Positions 13,042-21,206 of a stretch of 64,000 nt of DNA are shown piece after piece. Below the pieces are notes generated by a model that ran no database searches, was not told the origin of the DNA, and saw nothing but the letters and a program-made list of their open reading frames with translations. How positions within the stretch are numbered: position 1 is the stretch's first letter; each line of letters opens with the position of its first letter. The DNA is taken from positions 62,001 through 126,000 of the forward strand of contig NZ_CP068437.1 in the NCBI RefSeq assembly GCF_016757755.1, given 5' to 3'. Position numbers and translations under genes: made by a program. The DNA is from Shewanella sp. KX20019 (lineage in GTDB: Bacteria > Pseudomonadota > Gammaproteobacteria > Enterobacterales > Shewanellaceae).

Positions 13042-13575
13042 CTAGTCTTTCTGTTGGAAATCTTTAAGAAGATCTGCACCAGATTCAAACTTGTCGAAGA
13101 GATCGTCATCGCTGACGGTTTTCTTTGCTTGAGGCTGCTCTACTTCGTCGATTAGACCGAGCTTATCTAGAAGAGTTTCAATTTGGGTTAATTGCTTATT
13201 TAACCACTTTTGATCATCTTGAGCTAGGTTTTTACCCTCTTCAAGCATATCTAGCAGGCTGTTTAGACGCGGATCTTCCTCTAGCTTTAATAGTTTTTGC
13301 TCATCAGATAGCTTTGGCCCTTTCGGCTTACTCTCAACCTTCTTCTCTTTTACGATATTAAGCTGAACAGGTTTTTTACTACCGTGACGAGGGTCGCTGT
13401 TTTTAGCACCGCCACCGTTGGCTTGGCTTTCAATCATCGAAGCGTTATGACGACTGCCCGCTTTATTACCAGCAACTTGTTTTTTACCAGCGAGAACGCG
13501 TTCTTGTTTCTTTGTTCTCGGGGCTAATTTGGGAGCATTCTCGTTGCTCTTACGTGATTTCTTACTACGGGACAT
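13042..13575 (-). CDS. yihI: Der GTPase-activating protein YihI
   Basis: YihI stimulates the GTPase Der (EngA) and so tunes late 50S ribosome assembly. The 177-residue chain has the family layout: a basic, disordered N-terminus (SRSKKSRKSNENAPK...RTKKQERVLAGKK) and an acidic C-terminal helical domain (LSDEQKLLKLEEDPRLNSLLDMLEEGK) ending in FDKFESGADLLKDF. It lies upstream of DUF2489 on the same strand. In E. coli yihI sits near csrC, engB, spf, polA and hemN, and the same neighbourhood is kept here. Confidence 0.9.
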   Translation of the reverse strand: MSRSKKSRKSNENAPKLAPRTKKQERVLAGKKQVAGNKAGSRHNASMIESQANGGGAKNSDPRHGSKKPVQLNIVKEKKVESKPKGPKLSDEQKLLKLEEDPRLNSLLDMLEEGKNLAQDDQKWLNKQLTQIETLLDKLGLIDEVEQPQAKKTVSDDDLFDKFESGADLLKDFQQKD

Positions 13576-13620
13576 GATTCACTTATCTCGATAACTTAAA
13601 TGACTCTGCTGCTGACAAAA

Positions 13621-14298
13621 TTAAAAATCTCTATCAACAATTGAAGTTTGGTCGCGTGTTATACCAGATCCTGATGGTTTTTGCACCAGAATGAGATCGT
13701 TTGCTGCAAATAATAGCTTAAAACCGACTTTATCGGCCAAATATTCGAAGCTTTTCTGCTTGTAGAAGCTAACGTGGGTTAAATTATTTTTGTGGTGCCA
13801 CTTATCAAATCCGGTGTGGTCGGTCAGTAATGGCGTGTTAATCGCAATCCAGCCACCAGGTTTGATTAATTCACACAGCAGTCCCCACTCTTTTTTGGGA
13901 AACCTAAAATGCTCAAAAACGCGATAGCAGCAAATGAAATCGTATTGCTGCTTTAACTCTCTATTCCAAGGTGCAATGCTAGGATCATATTGGTTAATTT
14001 GATGGCCACGCTTTGTCACTCTTTGCAAACTCTTGGGATCTAATGTTCTACCAAAATTGAGACCGAGCAGTGCTTGCTCTCCGGTTTCACATTGAGATAC
14101 TAGATCAAACATGAACTGTGATAATAATTTACTTTTGTTGTTCGCAAGGCGGTACTTCTGGGTTTCGGCATTCGGTGGTAAGTGTGAGCTAGCATCAGCA
14201 AATACCAGTTCACATTGATTGCAGTGGTATAAACAACGCTTTCTATTTTCAAAGAACAGTTGGCAGTGGTCATTAAAGCACAGTGGGCATCGGCGCAT
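13621..14298 (-). CDS. Zinc-ribbon class I SAM-dependent methyltransferase
   Basis: A 225-residue protein with an N-terminal zinc-binding knuckle: CPLC at residues 4-7, CLYHCNQC further on. It is followed by a Rossmann methyltransferase domain (methyltransf_12/23 type). The SAM segment LLGLNFGRTLDP is weakly conserved, but FICCYRVFEHFRFPKKEW, GGWIAINTPLL and HVSFYKQKSFEYL are typical of this group, which often modifies small molecules or glycans. The target is unknown. It is 45 bases upstream of yihI on the same strand, but membership of one transcript is uncertain. Confidence 0.75.
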   Translation of the reverse strand: MRRCPLCFNDHCQLFFENRKRCLYHCNQCELVFADASSHLPPNAETQKYRLANNKSKLLSQFMFDLVSQCETGEQALLGLNFGRTLDPKSLQRVTKRGHQINQYDPSIAPWNRELKQQYDFICCYRVFEHFRFPKKEWGLLCELIKPGGWIAINTPLLTDHTGFDKWHHKNNLTHVSFYKQKSFEYLADKVGFKLLFAANDLILVQKPSGSGITRDQTSIVDRDF

Positions 14299-14437
14299 AT
14301 AACAACTCCCTCTTAAATCAATGTATTAAAGGTAGGGAAAGCAATTGATAAATATATGGGGTTATGGGAAATCGCCAACAAGGAGTTTGAATCGATATCG
14401 ACATATAAACCAATTGTTTAAAGGGACTTTTGTGAGT

Positions 14438-14500
14438 ATATACCCATCCTACCTGAAGATGCAGGATTCAGTGGGAATTTAATGGGATTGGTATTAAACA
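14438..14500. repeat. Truncated dispersed inverted-repeat fragment
   Basis: TATACCCATCC and ATGCAGGATTC recur, in part inverted, in the repeat at 21207-21270, and ATGGGATTGGTATTA resembles the terminal repeat of the 186-bp element at 39693-39878. This looks like a mosaic of short Shewanella intergenic repeats, without coding capacity. Confidence 0.5.
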
Positions 14501-14536
14501 AGAATAGAATACTGTGGGTAGGCTTTTTTGAGCAAT

Positions 14537-14563
14537 AAAAAAGGCGACAGATAAACTGTCGCC
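14537..14563 (-). terminator. Terminator of the GGA-rich RNA
   Basis: On the minus strand GGCGACAG, loop TTTAT, CTGTCGCC and six T: a perfect 8-bp stem and U tract. The only minus-strand unit upstream within 470 bases is the GGA-rich RNA. Confidence 0.85.
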
Positions 14564-15009
14564 TATAAAGTGCAATTAGCACCAATTCTTATTTCAAGTA
14601 TCCATACTTGCTAGTGACTATCCCGGTCAATATCCATCTTATTTTTTTGATTGCTTTCCGTGCAATTATTTTTTAGTTTTTGGTCTTCCTGACACTTTAT
14701 TTTAATCCTGTTGTCTTCCTGACCACAGTTTCCGTAGATGGTCTTTATGACACATCTCAATTCTTCGTCCATCAATGACGCCTAAGTAACCATCCATGTT
14801 AGTTGTATCTAAGTATCTTCCAGTGATAAACAAGCTTCCAGCGAGTGCATCCAAAGCTATTAGCTTCCTCTGCCAATGTTTGTATCCTACAAACATTCTC
14901 CTATTGGTGCGCGTTTCTCTGAATGTAAGGTAAATGCTAAATAGCGTATTGGCCTTCCTAACCAAAATCCTTACTAAAATTCTTACGACCTGGACTTCAA
15001 ACAGAAATC
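14537..15009 (-). ncRNA. csrC: CsrB/CsrC-family regulatory RNA (CsrA sponge)
   Basis: CsrB/C RNAs bind many CsrA dimers through GGA motifs in hairpin loops and so relieve CsrA control of translation. The minus strand here has 18 GGA triplets between 14968 and 14601, about three times the chance expectation. Several sit in loops: a perfect 10-bp stem (AATGTTTGTA/TACAAACATT) closes on GGA at 14885-14887, and CAAGTA/TACTTG closes on TGGA at 14601-14604. TCAGGAAGAC occurs twice. It ends in a strong terminator and has a GacA/UvrY-type box about 190 bases before the inferred start. E. coli csrC sits in the same neighbourhood between engB and yihI. Ends are approximate. An 87-codon frame inside it is not a gene. 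Confidence 0.8.
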
Positions 15010-15189
15010 TCTACTCTTATTATTTTTAGTGAGTGGTCTCAATCATATTATTATTATTTGTTAATTTATTCTTATATCTTAAATGTATAAATACCGAAAT
15101 CTGAAAGTTATTATTCAATAATTTTTGTACTAACAGTTGGGTTCATCTCGGTACGGGGCTCATTAAACCGAAATCTGTGATCGCTGTCA

Positions 15190-15207
15190 AGTAAGTTTTT
15201 GCTTGCA
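15190..15207 (-). promoter_or_regulatory. GacA/UvrY-type upstream activating box
   Basis: AGTAAG-N6-CTTGCA matches the palindromic consensus TGTAAG-N6-CTTACA at 10 of 12 positions. It lies roughly 190 bases upstream of the inferred start of the GGA-rich RNA, a distance typical of csr/rsm RNA genes driven by BarA/UvrY (GacS/GacA). Confidence 0.6.
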
Positions 15208-15235
15208 GTTTACGTAAACGTTAACAATATGAAAT

Positions 15236-15262
15236 AAAAAAGGACAGTAAACCTGTCCTTTT
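15236..15262 (-). terminator. Terminator of cytochrome c4
   Basis: AAAAGGACAG, loop, CTGTCCTTTT: a 10-bp stem with A/T tracts on both sides, 16 bases past the cytochrome stop codon. Confidence 0.85.
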
Positions 15263-15277
15263 AGTATTAACTAATAT

Positions 15278-15898
15278 TTACTTAAGGCTTGATATATATT
15301 TAGATAATGCGTCCATATCGTCAGCATTTAGCTTTTTAGCGATGTCTTGCATCATGCCATTTAAGTCGTTGTTACGATTTGTATCGTGAAACTTATTTAG
15401 CTGGATCTTGATGTAATTAGCGTGTTGTCCGCTAACATCTGGGAAACCGGCAGCTTCAGAACCTTTACCTTCAGGTCCATGACAAGCGATACATGCGGTG
15501 ATGCCGCGAGCTGAGTCACCACCCTTGTATAGCTCTTCACCTAATGCTGGAACGTCTTTAACGTCGATAACTTGCTTTATTTGACTAGAATAGAATGCAG
15601 CGATATCAGAGATGTCTTCATCGCTAAGCATCATTGCCATGCCGCCCATGATTGGGTCTGCACGGCCTTCTTTACCACCTGATTTGGCCGCACTGCGGAA
15701 ATCATGTAGTTGCTTTTCGAGATAGGTCGTTTGTTGACCTGCAAGTTTAGGGTACATGTCTATCATGCTGTTGCCGTCAACACCGTGACAAGCAGAACAA
15801 ACAATGGCTTTAGTTTTTCCGGCTTCAGCATTACCTTCGGCCATTACAGGTGAAGACATTGTGACTAAAACAGACAGCGCAAGAGCTAACTTTTTCAT
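15278..15898 (-). CDS. Diheme cytochrome c4
   Basis: Periplasmic diheme electron carrier that delivers electrons to terminal oxidases. From the ATG at 15898 the 206-residue product begins with a Sec signal peptide (MKKLALALSVLVTMSSPVMA). Two homologous c-type domains follow, each with a heme motif, CSACHG and CIACHG, and a distal Met in the family pattern (DPIMGGMAMMLSDEDI; LNGMMQDIAKKLNADD). The reading frame is open upstream, but those codons are not signal-like and GGAA precedes this ATG. Divergent from engB with 169 bases between the starts, which must hold both promoters. Confidence 0.93.
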   Translation of the reverse strand: MKKLALALSVLVTMSSPVMAEGNAEAGKTKAIVCSACHGVDGNSMIDMYPKLAGQQTTYLEKQLHDFRSAAKSGGKEGRADPIMGGMAMMLSDEDISDIAAFYSSQIKQVIDVKDVPALGEELYKGGDSARGITACIACHGPEGKGSEAAGFPDVSGQHANYIKIQLNKFHDTNRNNDLNGMMQDIAKKLNADDMDALSKYISSLK

Positions 15899-16067
15899 GG
15901 CGTTCCAACTTCTTATTAAAATATTTGTCATGGGCTTACTAGGGAGACCCGCAAGCGTGATAAAATGTATTTTATGTGATCGGGGTAATATTTTACACGA
16001 AATTGTGAAAATGTAAGCAACTCTTCGATATTTAGCAAAGTTAGTTGATAAAATTTTGGAGTTAATT

Positions 16068-16730
16068 GTGAGTGAATCTCGTATCGATTTCCGTAAAGCT
16101 GAGTTTTTAATTAGTGCGCCGGACATCGCACACTTAAATGAATACCTTCCAGGTGATGTTGGGGTAGAGATAGCGTTTGCGGGTCGTTCGAACGCGGGCA
16201 AGTCTAGTGCACTTAATTTACTGACGGAGCAAAAGATTGCCCGTACCAGTAAAACGCCGGGCCGTACCCAGCTTATTAACGTTTTTAAACTCGATAAGCA
16301 TCGCCGTTTAGTGGATTTGCCAGGTTATGGTTTCGCTCAAGTTCCTTTGGCGCTTAAGAAAAAATGGCAGCAAGCTTTAGGTGAATATTTATTAAAGCGC
16401 GACTGCTTAAGTGGCGTAGTTGTATTGATGGACATCCGCCATCCGCTTAAAGATCTTGATATGCAGATGATTGAGTGGGCTGTAGAAAGCCACATTCCTG
16501 TATTAGCACTGTTAACCAAGGCCGATAAGTTAGGCCAAAGTGACAGAATGAAGATGGTAAATGAGGTGCGTAAGAAGCTAAGCCATTTTGATAGGGATGC
16601 GGTAAAGGTTGAGCCATTCTCATCGCTTAAGGGGATAGGCAAAAATAAAGCGCTTAGTATTTTAGATGCGTGGTGTAAGCCAGAGTGGTTGCTGCAACAG
16701 ATAGAGGCTGAAGCCGCTGACGACGAGTAA
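16068..16730 (+). CDS. engB: Ribosome biogenesis GTPase EngB (YsxC/YihA)
   Basis: Essential cytoplasmic GTPase of 50S subunit assembly. Motifs in order: G1 GRSNAGKSS, G2 region KTPGRTQLIN, G3 DLPGYGFA, G4 LTKADKL and G5 PFSSLKGIG. With a GTG start at 16068 the product is 220 residues; GGAG lies 6 bases upstream. The in-frame TTG at 16056 overlaps that Shine-Dalgarno and is an unlikely start. Gene order around it (yihI, csr RNA, engB, spf, polA) follows E. coli. Monocistronic, closed by its own terminator. Confidence 0.93.
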   Translation: MSESRIDFRKAEFLISAPDIAHLNEYLPGDVGVEIAFAGRSNAGKSSALNLLTEQKIARTSKTPGRTQLINVFKLDKHRRLVDLPGYGFAQVPLALKKKWQQALGEYLLKRDCLSGVVVLMDIRHPLKDLDMQMIEWAVESHIPVLALLTKADKLGQSDRMKMVNEVRKKLSHFDRDAVKVEPFSSLKGIGKNKALSILDAWCKPEWLLQQIEAEAADDE

Positions 16731-16752
16731 GCTACTGCCGCTTGTTGATAAA

Positions 16753-16780
16753 GACGCTCCTATTTAGGGGCGTTTTTTTT
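16753..16780 (+). terminator. Terminator of engB
   Basis: ACGCTCC, loop TATTTA, GGGGCGT (one G-U pair) and eight T, 23 bases after the stop codon. Confidence 0.85.
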
Positions 16781-16812
16781 GGGCTTGAATTGGCGGGAGG
16801 GCTATTACAGGC

Positions 16813-16918
16813 AAAAAAAAACCGACGGAATAAACCATCGGCGTAAATTAGCTCTTTTGGGGAGAAGCTAAATTCAACAAGACTCAAGACCTACCAAACG
16901 ATATTGGTAGTACTTAAT
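16813..16918 (-). ncRNA. Candidate small RNA downstream of Spot 42
   Basis: About 106 nt on the minus strand. It ends in CCGATGG, loop, CCGTCGG (one wobble) and nine T (16813-16841), a terminator that no annotated gene needs because Spot 42 has its own. Upstream are TTTAAT, a 17-base spacer and TATCAT (16925-16930), a plausible sigma-70 promoter. A perfect 7-bp hairpin CTACCAA/TTGGTAG (16891-16910) lies near the 5' end. There is no GGA enrichment and no open frame with a ribosome site. I do not recognise the family; it could instead be a backup terminator. Confidence 0.45.
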
Positions 16919-16981
16919 AACCACATGATAACTCTTTTTTTAAACGAATTAAAGTAATTGCTCTAAATTGAATTTTGGGCG

Positions 16982-17096
16982 AAAAAAAGCCCCAGCAAAT
17001 TAGATTTGCTGGGGCGCCATAATTTGGCAATTCACTTCAAATCAGCGAATTTAAAAAAGGTCTGAAAGATAGAACATCTTAACCTCTGTACCCTAC
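16982..17096 (-). ncRNA. spf: Spot 42 RNA
   Basis: Hfq-dependent small RNA that represses mRNAs of central and secondary metabolism and is itself repressed by CRP-cAMP in E. coli. The 5' portion GTAGGGTACAGAGGT, then AAGATGTTCTATCTTTCAG and ACCTTTT, is almost identical to E. coli Spot 42. The 3' end is the terminator GCCCCAGCAAA/TTTGCTGGGGC with seven T. The middle differs. It lies between engB and polA, exactly as in E. coli. Length about 115 nt; start inferred from the conserved G at 17096. Confidence 0.93.
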
Positions 17097-17103
17097 GCAG
17101 ATA

Positions 17104-17177
17104 ATATTACCCTATTAACCGTATTATGAAAAACAGTTTCTGTAAAAAAGACACAATAATGTGATGGTGATCTCACG
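17104..17177 (-). promoter_or_regulatory. Spot 42 promoter region with a CRP-like site
   Basis: Minus strand: overlapping TAATAT/TATTAT hexamers end 5-8 bases before the inferred start and can serve as the -10. Further up, GTGA-N8-TCAC at 17161-17176 is a symmetric CRP-like site, though the optimal CRP spacer is 6 bases. Repression of spf by CRP is known in E. coli; here it is inferred. Confidence 0.4.
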
Positions 17178-17336
17178 ATTTGTTCAATAAAAAAGCAGTA
17201 AATGATCTATATATTTCATATTACTGATTTAAAACCATAGATTTATACAGCTTTAAAATTGAGCCGTTATGTTGTGGCTGATGTTGAAGTATTAATAGCG
17301 GTTAAGGGGATTGTTGGAAGGTCACGAAAACAGGAT

Positions 17337-17366
17337 TTCAGTTGGTCGGCGAGGCGACCAACTGAA
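17337..17366 (-). terminator. Hairpin after polA
   Basis: Perfect 12-bp stem TTCAGTTGGTCG/CGACCAACTGAA with loop GCGAGG, 38 bases past the polA stop codon. The following minus-strand bases (ATCCTGTTTTCG) hold only a short U tract, so it may be a weak terminator or a 3'-end stabiliser. Confidence 0.55.
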
Positions 17367-17403
17367 TGTAGCTTAAGCTGAGTTTAGGTCATTTCAAGTT
17401 ATT

Positions 17404-20157
17404 CTAGTGTGCTTGTTCCCAGTTATCGCCTATGCCTGCTTCTGCAAGTAACTCTACATCGAGCTTGGCTGCAGCTGCCATCAACTGACATACCTTGACT
17501 TGTAATGTCTCTGCTTGTGCTTCATCGACCTCAAACACCAATTCATCGTGCACCTGCATGATCATGGTTATCTCACCTTGAGTCTCTGTTTCAATCCACT
17601 TCGAGACATCTATCATTGCTTTCTTAATGATATCGGCAGCAGTACCTTGCATGGGGGCATTAATCGCAGCTCGCTCTGCTGCTTGTCGGCGCATGGCGTT
17701 GCGATCTTTAATTGCAGGCAAATATAGACGACGGCCATACAGGGTCGACACATAACCAAGATCAGCCGCTATGGCGCGCGTTTCTTCCATATACTTCAAT
17801 ACACCTGGATAACGCTTAAAGTAAGTGTCAATGTATTGCTGTGCTTCAGCACGTGGAATGTCGAGTTGCTTAGCTAAACCAAACGCTGACATGCCGTAGA
17901 TTAAGCCAAAGTTGACCGCTTTTGCACGGCGACGTTGATCGGTGGTGACTTCACTGAAATCAACATCGAATACTTCAGCCGCTGTAGCTTTATGAATATC
18001 TTTGCCTTCAGCAAAAGCGGTCAGTAGCCCTTTATCTTGAGAGAGGTGCGCCATGATACGTAGTTCGATTTGCGAGTAATCGGCAGCGAGGATTTTCTTC
18101 CCCTCTGGTGCGATGAAGGCATGACGAATACGGCGACCCTCTTCGGTTCTAATCGGAATGTTTTGTAGGTTAGGTTCACTAGATGATAAACGGCCTGTTG
18201 CTGCATTCGCTTGATGATAACTGGTGTGAACGCGTCCTGTTTTGGCATTCACCATTAGCGGTAGTTTGTCAGTATAGGTGCTCTTCAATTTGGCTAGGCT
18301 ACGGTGTTCTAGAATGATCTTTGGCAGCGGATAGTCTAGTGCAAGCTCAACGAGCACCTCTTCAGCTGTTGAAGGTGCACCTTTAGGTGTTTTCTTTAAC
18401 ACTGGGTAGCCAAGCTTCTCGAAAAATAGCTCTTGTAGCTGTTTAGGTGAGGCAAGGTTAAATGGCTGGCCTGCAATCTCATGCGCTTTGCTTTGTAGTT
18501 CATCAATCTTACGTGCCAACTCTTCGCTTTGTTGCCCTAAAAGCATGCTATCAATGAGCACACCTTGTCGTTCAATTGTCGACAGAGTATTAATTAACGG
18601 CAGTTCAATATCGCTGAAAACACTGGCTAACTCAGGCTGCTTCTCCAATCTAGGCCACAAATGCTGATGCAGCCTTAGGGTTATGTCAGCATCTTCCGCG
18701 GCATACGGCGCTGCGATATCAAGTGGAATTTGGTTAAAGGTGATCTGTTTGGCACCTTTGCCGGCAATCTCTTCAAAGCTAATATTTTTATGGCCAAGGT
18801 ACTTAAGCGCTAAGTCGTCCATATTGTGCTTTGAGGCTACAGAGTTAAACACGTACGACTCAAGCATTGTATCGAACTTTACGCCGCGTAAGGCAATGCC
18901 GGCATTCGCAAAAATACTGATGTCATACTTTAAGTTTTGACCCACCTTCTTAATGGCTTCATTTTCCAGCAGTGGCGTTAGCTTTTCAAAAACTAATGTT
19001 TTATCGAGTTGTTCCGGCGCATCAAGGTAGTCATGTGATAGCGGTAAGTAGGCAGCTTTGCCTGCTTCTATCGCAAATGAGATACCGACCAGTTCAGCTT
19101 CCATATAGTTGAGGCTGGTTGTTTCAGTATCTATGGCGATAAGTTCTGCTTTGTTTAGCTTTTCTAACCAGCTATCCAGCTGCTCGACCGTAAGGATAGT
19201 CTCGTATTCGGCAGTGATATCCTGCTTTACCACAGCTTCATCAGTGTCATCGCCTGCCACTGCTGCTCCTGATTTATTATCCAACACTTCAGCTAACCAG
19301 CGTTTAAATTCCATTTTGCCATAGCACTTAATCAATTCATCTTTGTTTGCTGGCTCAATGTTCATGGTGCGCCAGTCTTGCTCAAGCTCTACATCGAGTT
19401 TAATGGTTGCGAGCTCATAACTTAATTTGAGCATATCGCCATGTTCAATAATCTTAGCTGGCATTGTTTTTGAGCCGCGAAAGCCAAGCTCAGGCATTTT
19501 TTCCGGTGTTGCTAAAATATTAGCGACCGAACCCACGCCAGTAAGCATTGCCAATGCGGTTTTCTCACCAACACCAGGTAGGCCTGGAATATTGTCGGCT
19601 TTATCGCCCTGGAGCGCGAGCAGGTCAATAATCAGTTCAGGGCCAACACCGAATTTTTCGATGACCTCAGCAGGGCCCATTATGGTATTGGTCATGGTAT
19701 TTATGAGCGTGACATTTTCGTCAACCAGCTGCGCCATATCTTTATCGCCAGTACTGATTAGTACCGCTCGCCCCTCTTTACTGGCTTGGGTTGCAATCGT
19801 ACCGATAACATCATCGGCTTCAACACCAGAGATACATACCAGCGGTAAACCGAGCGCTTTAATAAGCTCATGTAAAGGCGCAATTTGGCTACGGAGATCG
19901 TCTGGCATTGGCGGGCGCTGGGCTTTATATTCCGAATACATATCGTTACGGAATGTTTTACCCTTGGCATCAAATACAACTGCCATTTGGCTAGGTTTGT
20001 ATTGATTTAAAAGGCTGCGTAGCATGTTGATCACGCCGTAGACTGCACCTGTGGCTTCACCTTTAGAGTTAGTCAAATGTGGTGGAGAATAATAGGCGCG
20101 GTAAAGGTAAGAGGAACCATCCACAAGGACTAAAGGGTTGTCGGCAATTTTAGGCAT
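17404..20157 (-). CDS. polA: DNA polymerase I
   Basis: Fills gaps and removes RNA primers in replication and repair. The 917-residue chain has three domains: 5' nuclease at the N-terminus (LVLVDGSSYLYRAYY, GVEADDVIGT, GDKDMAQLV, GLPGVGEKTA), 3'-5' exonuclease in the middle (IAIDTETTSLNYMEAELVGISF, keeping the DxE) and the family A polymerase at the C-terminus (motif A AADYSQIELR, motif B RRRAKAVNFGLIYGMS, motif C MQVHDELVFEV). Proofreading therefore looks intact. I use the ATG at 20157 (MPKIADNPLVLVDG); the ATG at 20199 adds 14 unconserved residues. Divergent from elbB. Confidence 0.95.
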   Translation of the reverse strand: MPKIADNPLVLVDGSSYLYRAYYSPPHLTNSKGEATGAVYGVINMLRSLLNQYKPSQMAVVFDAKGKTFRNDMYSEYKAQRPPMPDDLRSQIAPLHELIKALGLPLVCISGVEADDVIGTIATQASKEGRAVLISTGDKDMAQLVDENVTLINTMTNTIMGPAEVIEKFGVGPELIIDLLALQGDKADNIPGLPGVGEKTALAMLTGVGSVANILATPEKMPELGFRGSKTMPAKIIEHGDMLKLSYELATIKLDVELEQDWRTMNIEPANKDELIKCYGKMEFKRWLAEVLDNKSGAAVAGDDTDEAVVKQDITAEYETILTVEQLDSWLEKLNKAELIAIDTETTSLNYMEAELVGISFAIEAGKAAYLPLSHDYLDAPEQLDKTLVFEKLTPLLENEAIKKVGQNLKYDISIFANAGIALRGVKFDTMLESYVFNSVASKHNMDDLALKYLGHKNISFEEIAGKGAKQITFNQIPLDIAAPYAAEDADITLRLHQHLWPRLEKQPELASVFSDIELPLINTLSTIERQGVLIDSMLLGQQSEELARKIDELQSKAHEIAGQPFNLASPKQLQELFFEKLGYPVLKKTPKGAPSTAEEVLVELALDYPLPKIILEHRSLAKLKSTYTDKLPLMVNAKTGRVHTSYHQANAATGRLSSSEPNLQNIPIRTEEGRRIRHAFIAPEGKKILAADYSQIELRIMAHLSQDKGLLTAFAEGKDIHKATAAEVFDVDFSEVTTDQRRRAKAVNFGLIYGMSAFGLAKQLDIPRAEAQQYIDTYFKRYPGVLKYMEETRAIAADLGYVSTLYGRRLYLPAIKDRNAMRRQAAERAAINAPMQGTAADIIKKAMIDVSKWIETETQGEITMIMQVHDELVFEVDEAQAETLQVKVCQLMAAAAKLDVELLAEAGIGDNWEQAH

Positions 20158-20543
20158 AATAGGTATTCGTTTATCGCATTTCGATGATGGCGCTAGCATG
20201 CCATATCAGGGCTGTTTCAGCCACGGATAAATATAGACAAGCCTGTGGATAACTCTGTGCATGAAACAGGCGAACCTAAATATGCTGATTTTTATCAGTA
20301 AAAATGGCAAAGCGTAAGTGTATGAAAATTAGTGGTTTAATCTAATAGTGTGAAGTGGGTGCTATTTTGGATAATTAAACTATAAATGTGGACTTTTTAT
20401 TTTTACTTGCATTAGAAACCTATTCCCTGGTCAAATAAACAGCGTTTGATAAAGTGCAGTGATAACTTAGCACGATAATTAATCTGATCAAGTGGTTTAT
20501 TGCAATTTTGTTAAAACAATATGATATATAAATGGAGATTTTA
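20158..20543. other. Spacer between polA and elbB
   Basis: A 386-base AT-rich intergenic stretch between divergent genes. It must hold both promoters, but I find no convincing -35/-10 pair, no hairpin with a U tract and no open frame with a ribosome site. Confidence 0.4.
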
Positions 20544-21197
20544 ATGAAAAAAGTCGCAGTTCTTTTAAGTGGTAGTGGTGTCTTCGATGGTGCGGAGCTA
20601 CATGAGTCTGTTTTAACCTTATTAGAGATCGCTCGCTCTGGGGCTCACTACCAATGTTTTGCGCCTGATATTGCTCAATTACACGTGGTAAATCACCTTA
20701 CGGGTGAAGTTGATGAAACCGATAATCGCAATGTTTTGGTTGAGTCGGCAAGAGTTGCTCGCGGTGATGTGAAGCCTGTTGCGGACCTTAATATTAACGA
20801 ATTTGCTGCGTTAATTGTTCCTGGTGGATTTGGTGCGGCGAAAAACTTATGTAATTTTGCCTTAGCGGGAGCCAAACATATTATCGATCCCAGTGTAAAA
20901 CATTTTATTAGCCAGTTTACCCAAGCTAACAAGCCTGTGGGCTTTATGTGTATCTCGCCAGTCATGATCCCGCAGTGTTATGAGGCTGGCGTGCTGGCTA
21001 CCATTGGCTCTGATGCCGACACTGCAACCGCGTTTGAAAAGCAAGGCGGAGTCCATCAAGTGGCTAAGGTTGACGCTATTGTGGTTGATGAAGTTAATAA
21101 AGTCGTGAGCACTCCAGCTTACATGCTAGCGGATAATATCGTTGACGCACATAAGGGTATTACTAAGCTGGTGGCACGAGTGCTAAGTATGACTTAA
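20544..21197 (+). CDS. elbB: ElbB/ES1-type glyoxalase, DJ-1/PfpI superfamily
   Basis: A 217-residue protein of the ElbB (enhancing lycopene biosynthesis) group. E. coli ElbB has glyoxalase III activity in vitro, and the isoprenoid link is by phenotype only. The class I glutamine amidotransferase-like fold shows VLLSGSGVFDGAELHE at the N-terminus, ALIVPGGFGAAKNL in the middle and the nucleophile elbow FMCISPVM with its Cys. I use the ATG at 20544 with GGAG 6 bases upstream; the ATG at 20532 is part of that Shine-Dalgarno region. The length equals E. coli ElbB. Confidence 0.88.
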   Translation: MKKVAVLLSGSGVFDGAELHESVLTLLEIARSGAHYQCFAPDIAQLHVVNHLTGEVDETDNRNVLVESARVARGDVKPVADLNINEFAALIVPGGFGAAKNLCNFALAGAKHIIDPSVKHFISQFTQANKPVGFMCISPVMIPQCYEAGVLATIGSDADTATAFEKQGGVHQVAKVDAIVVDEVNKVVSTPAYMLADNIVDAHKGITKLVARVLSMT

Positions 21198-21206
21198 TCG
21201 TTATAT

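Noticed and set aside
14702..14965. 87-codon minus-strand frame
   Set aside because: It lies wholly inside the GGA-rich RNA; its residues follow the repeated GGA hairpins, there is no Shine-Dalgarno at the proposed start, and I know no homologue.
15899..16201. N-terminal extension of cytochrome c4
   Set aside because: Crosses the divergent promoter region and overlaps the engB start; the internal ATG opens directly on a signal peptide.
19427..20005. 192-codon plus-strand frame opposite polA
   Set aside because: Antisense to the conserved 5' nuclease domain of PolA; composition is Ser/Pro/Ile-rich as expected for a shadow frame, no ribosome site.
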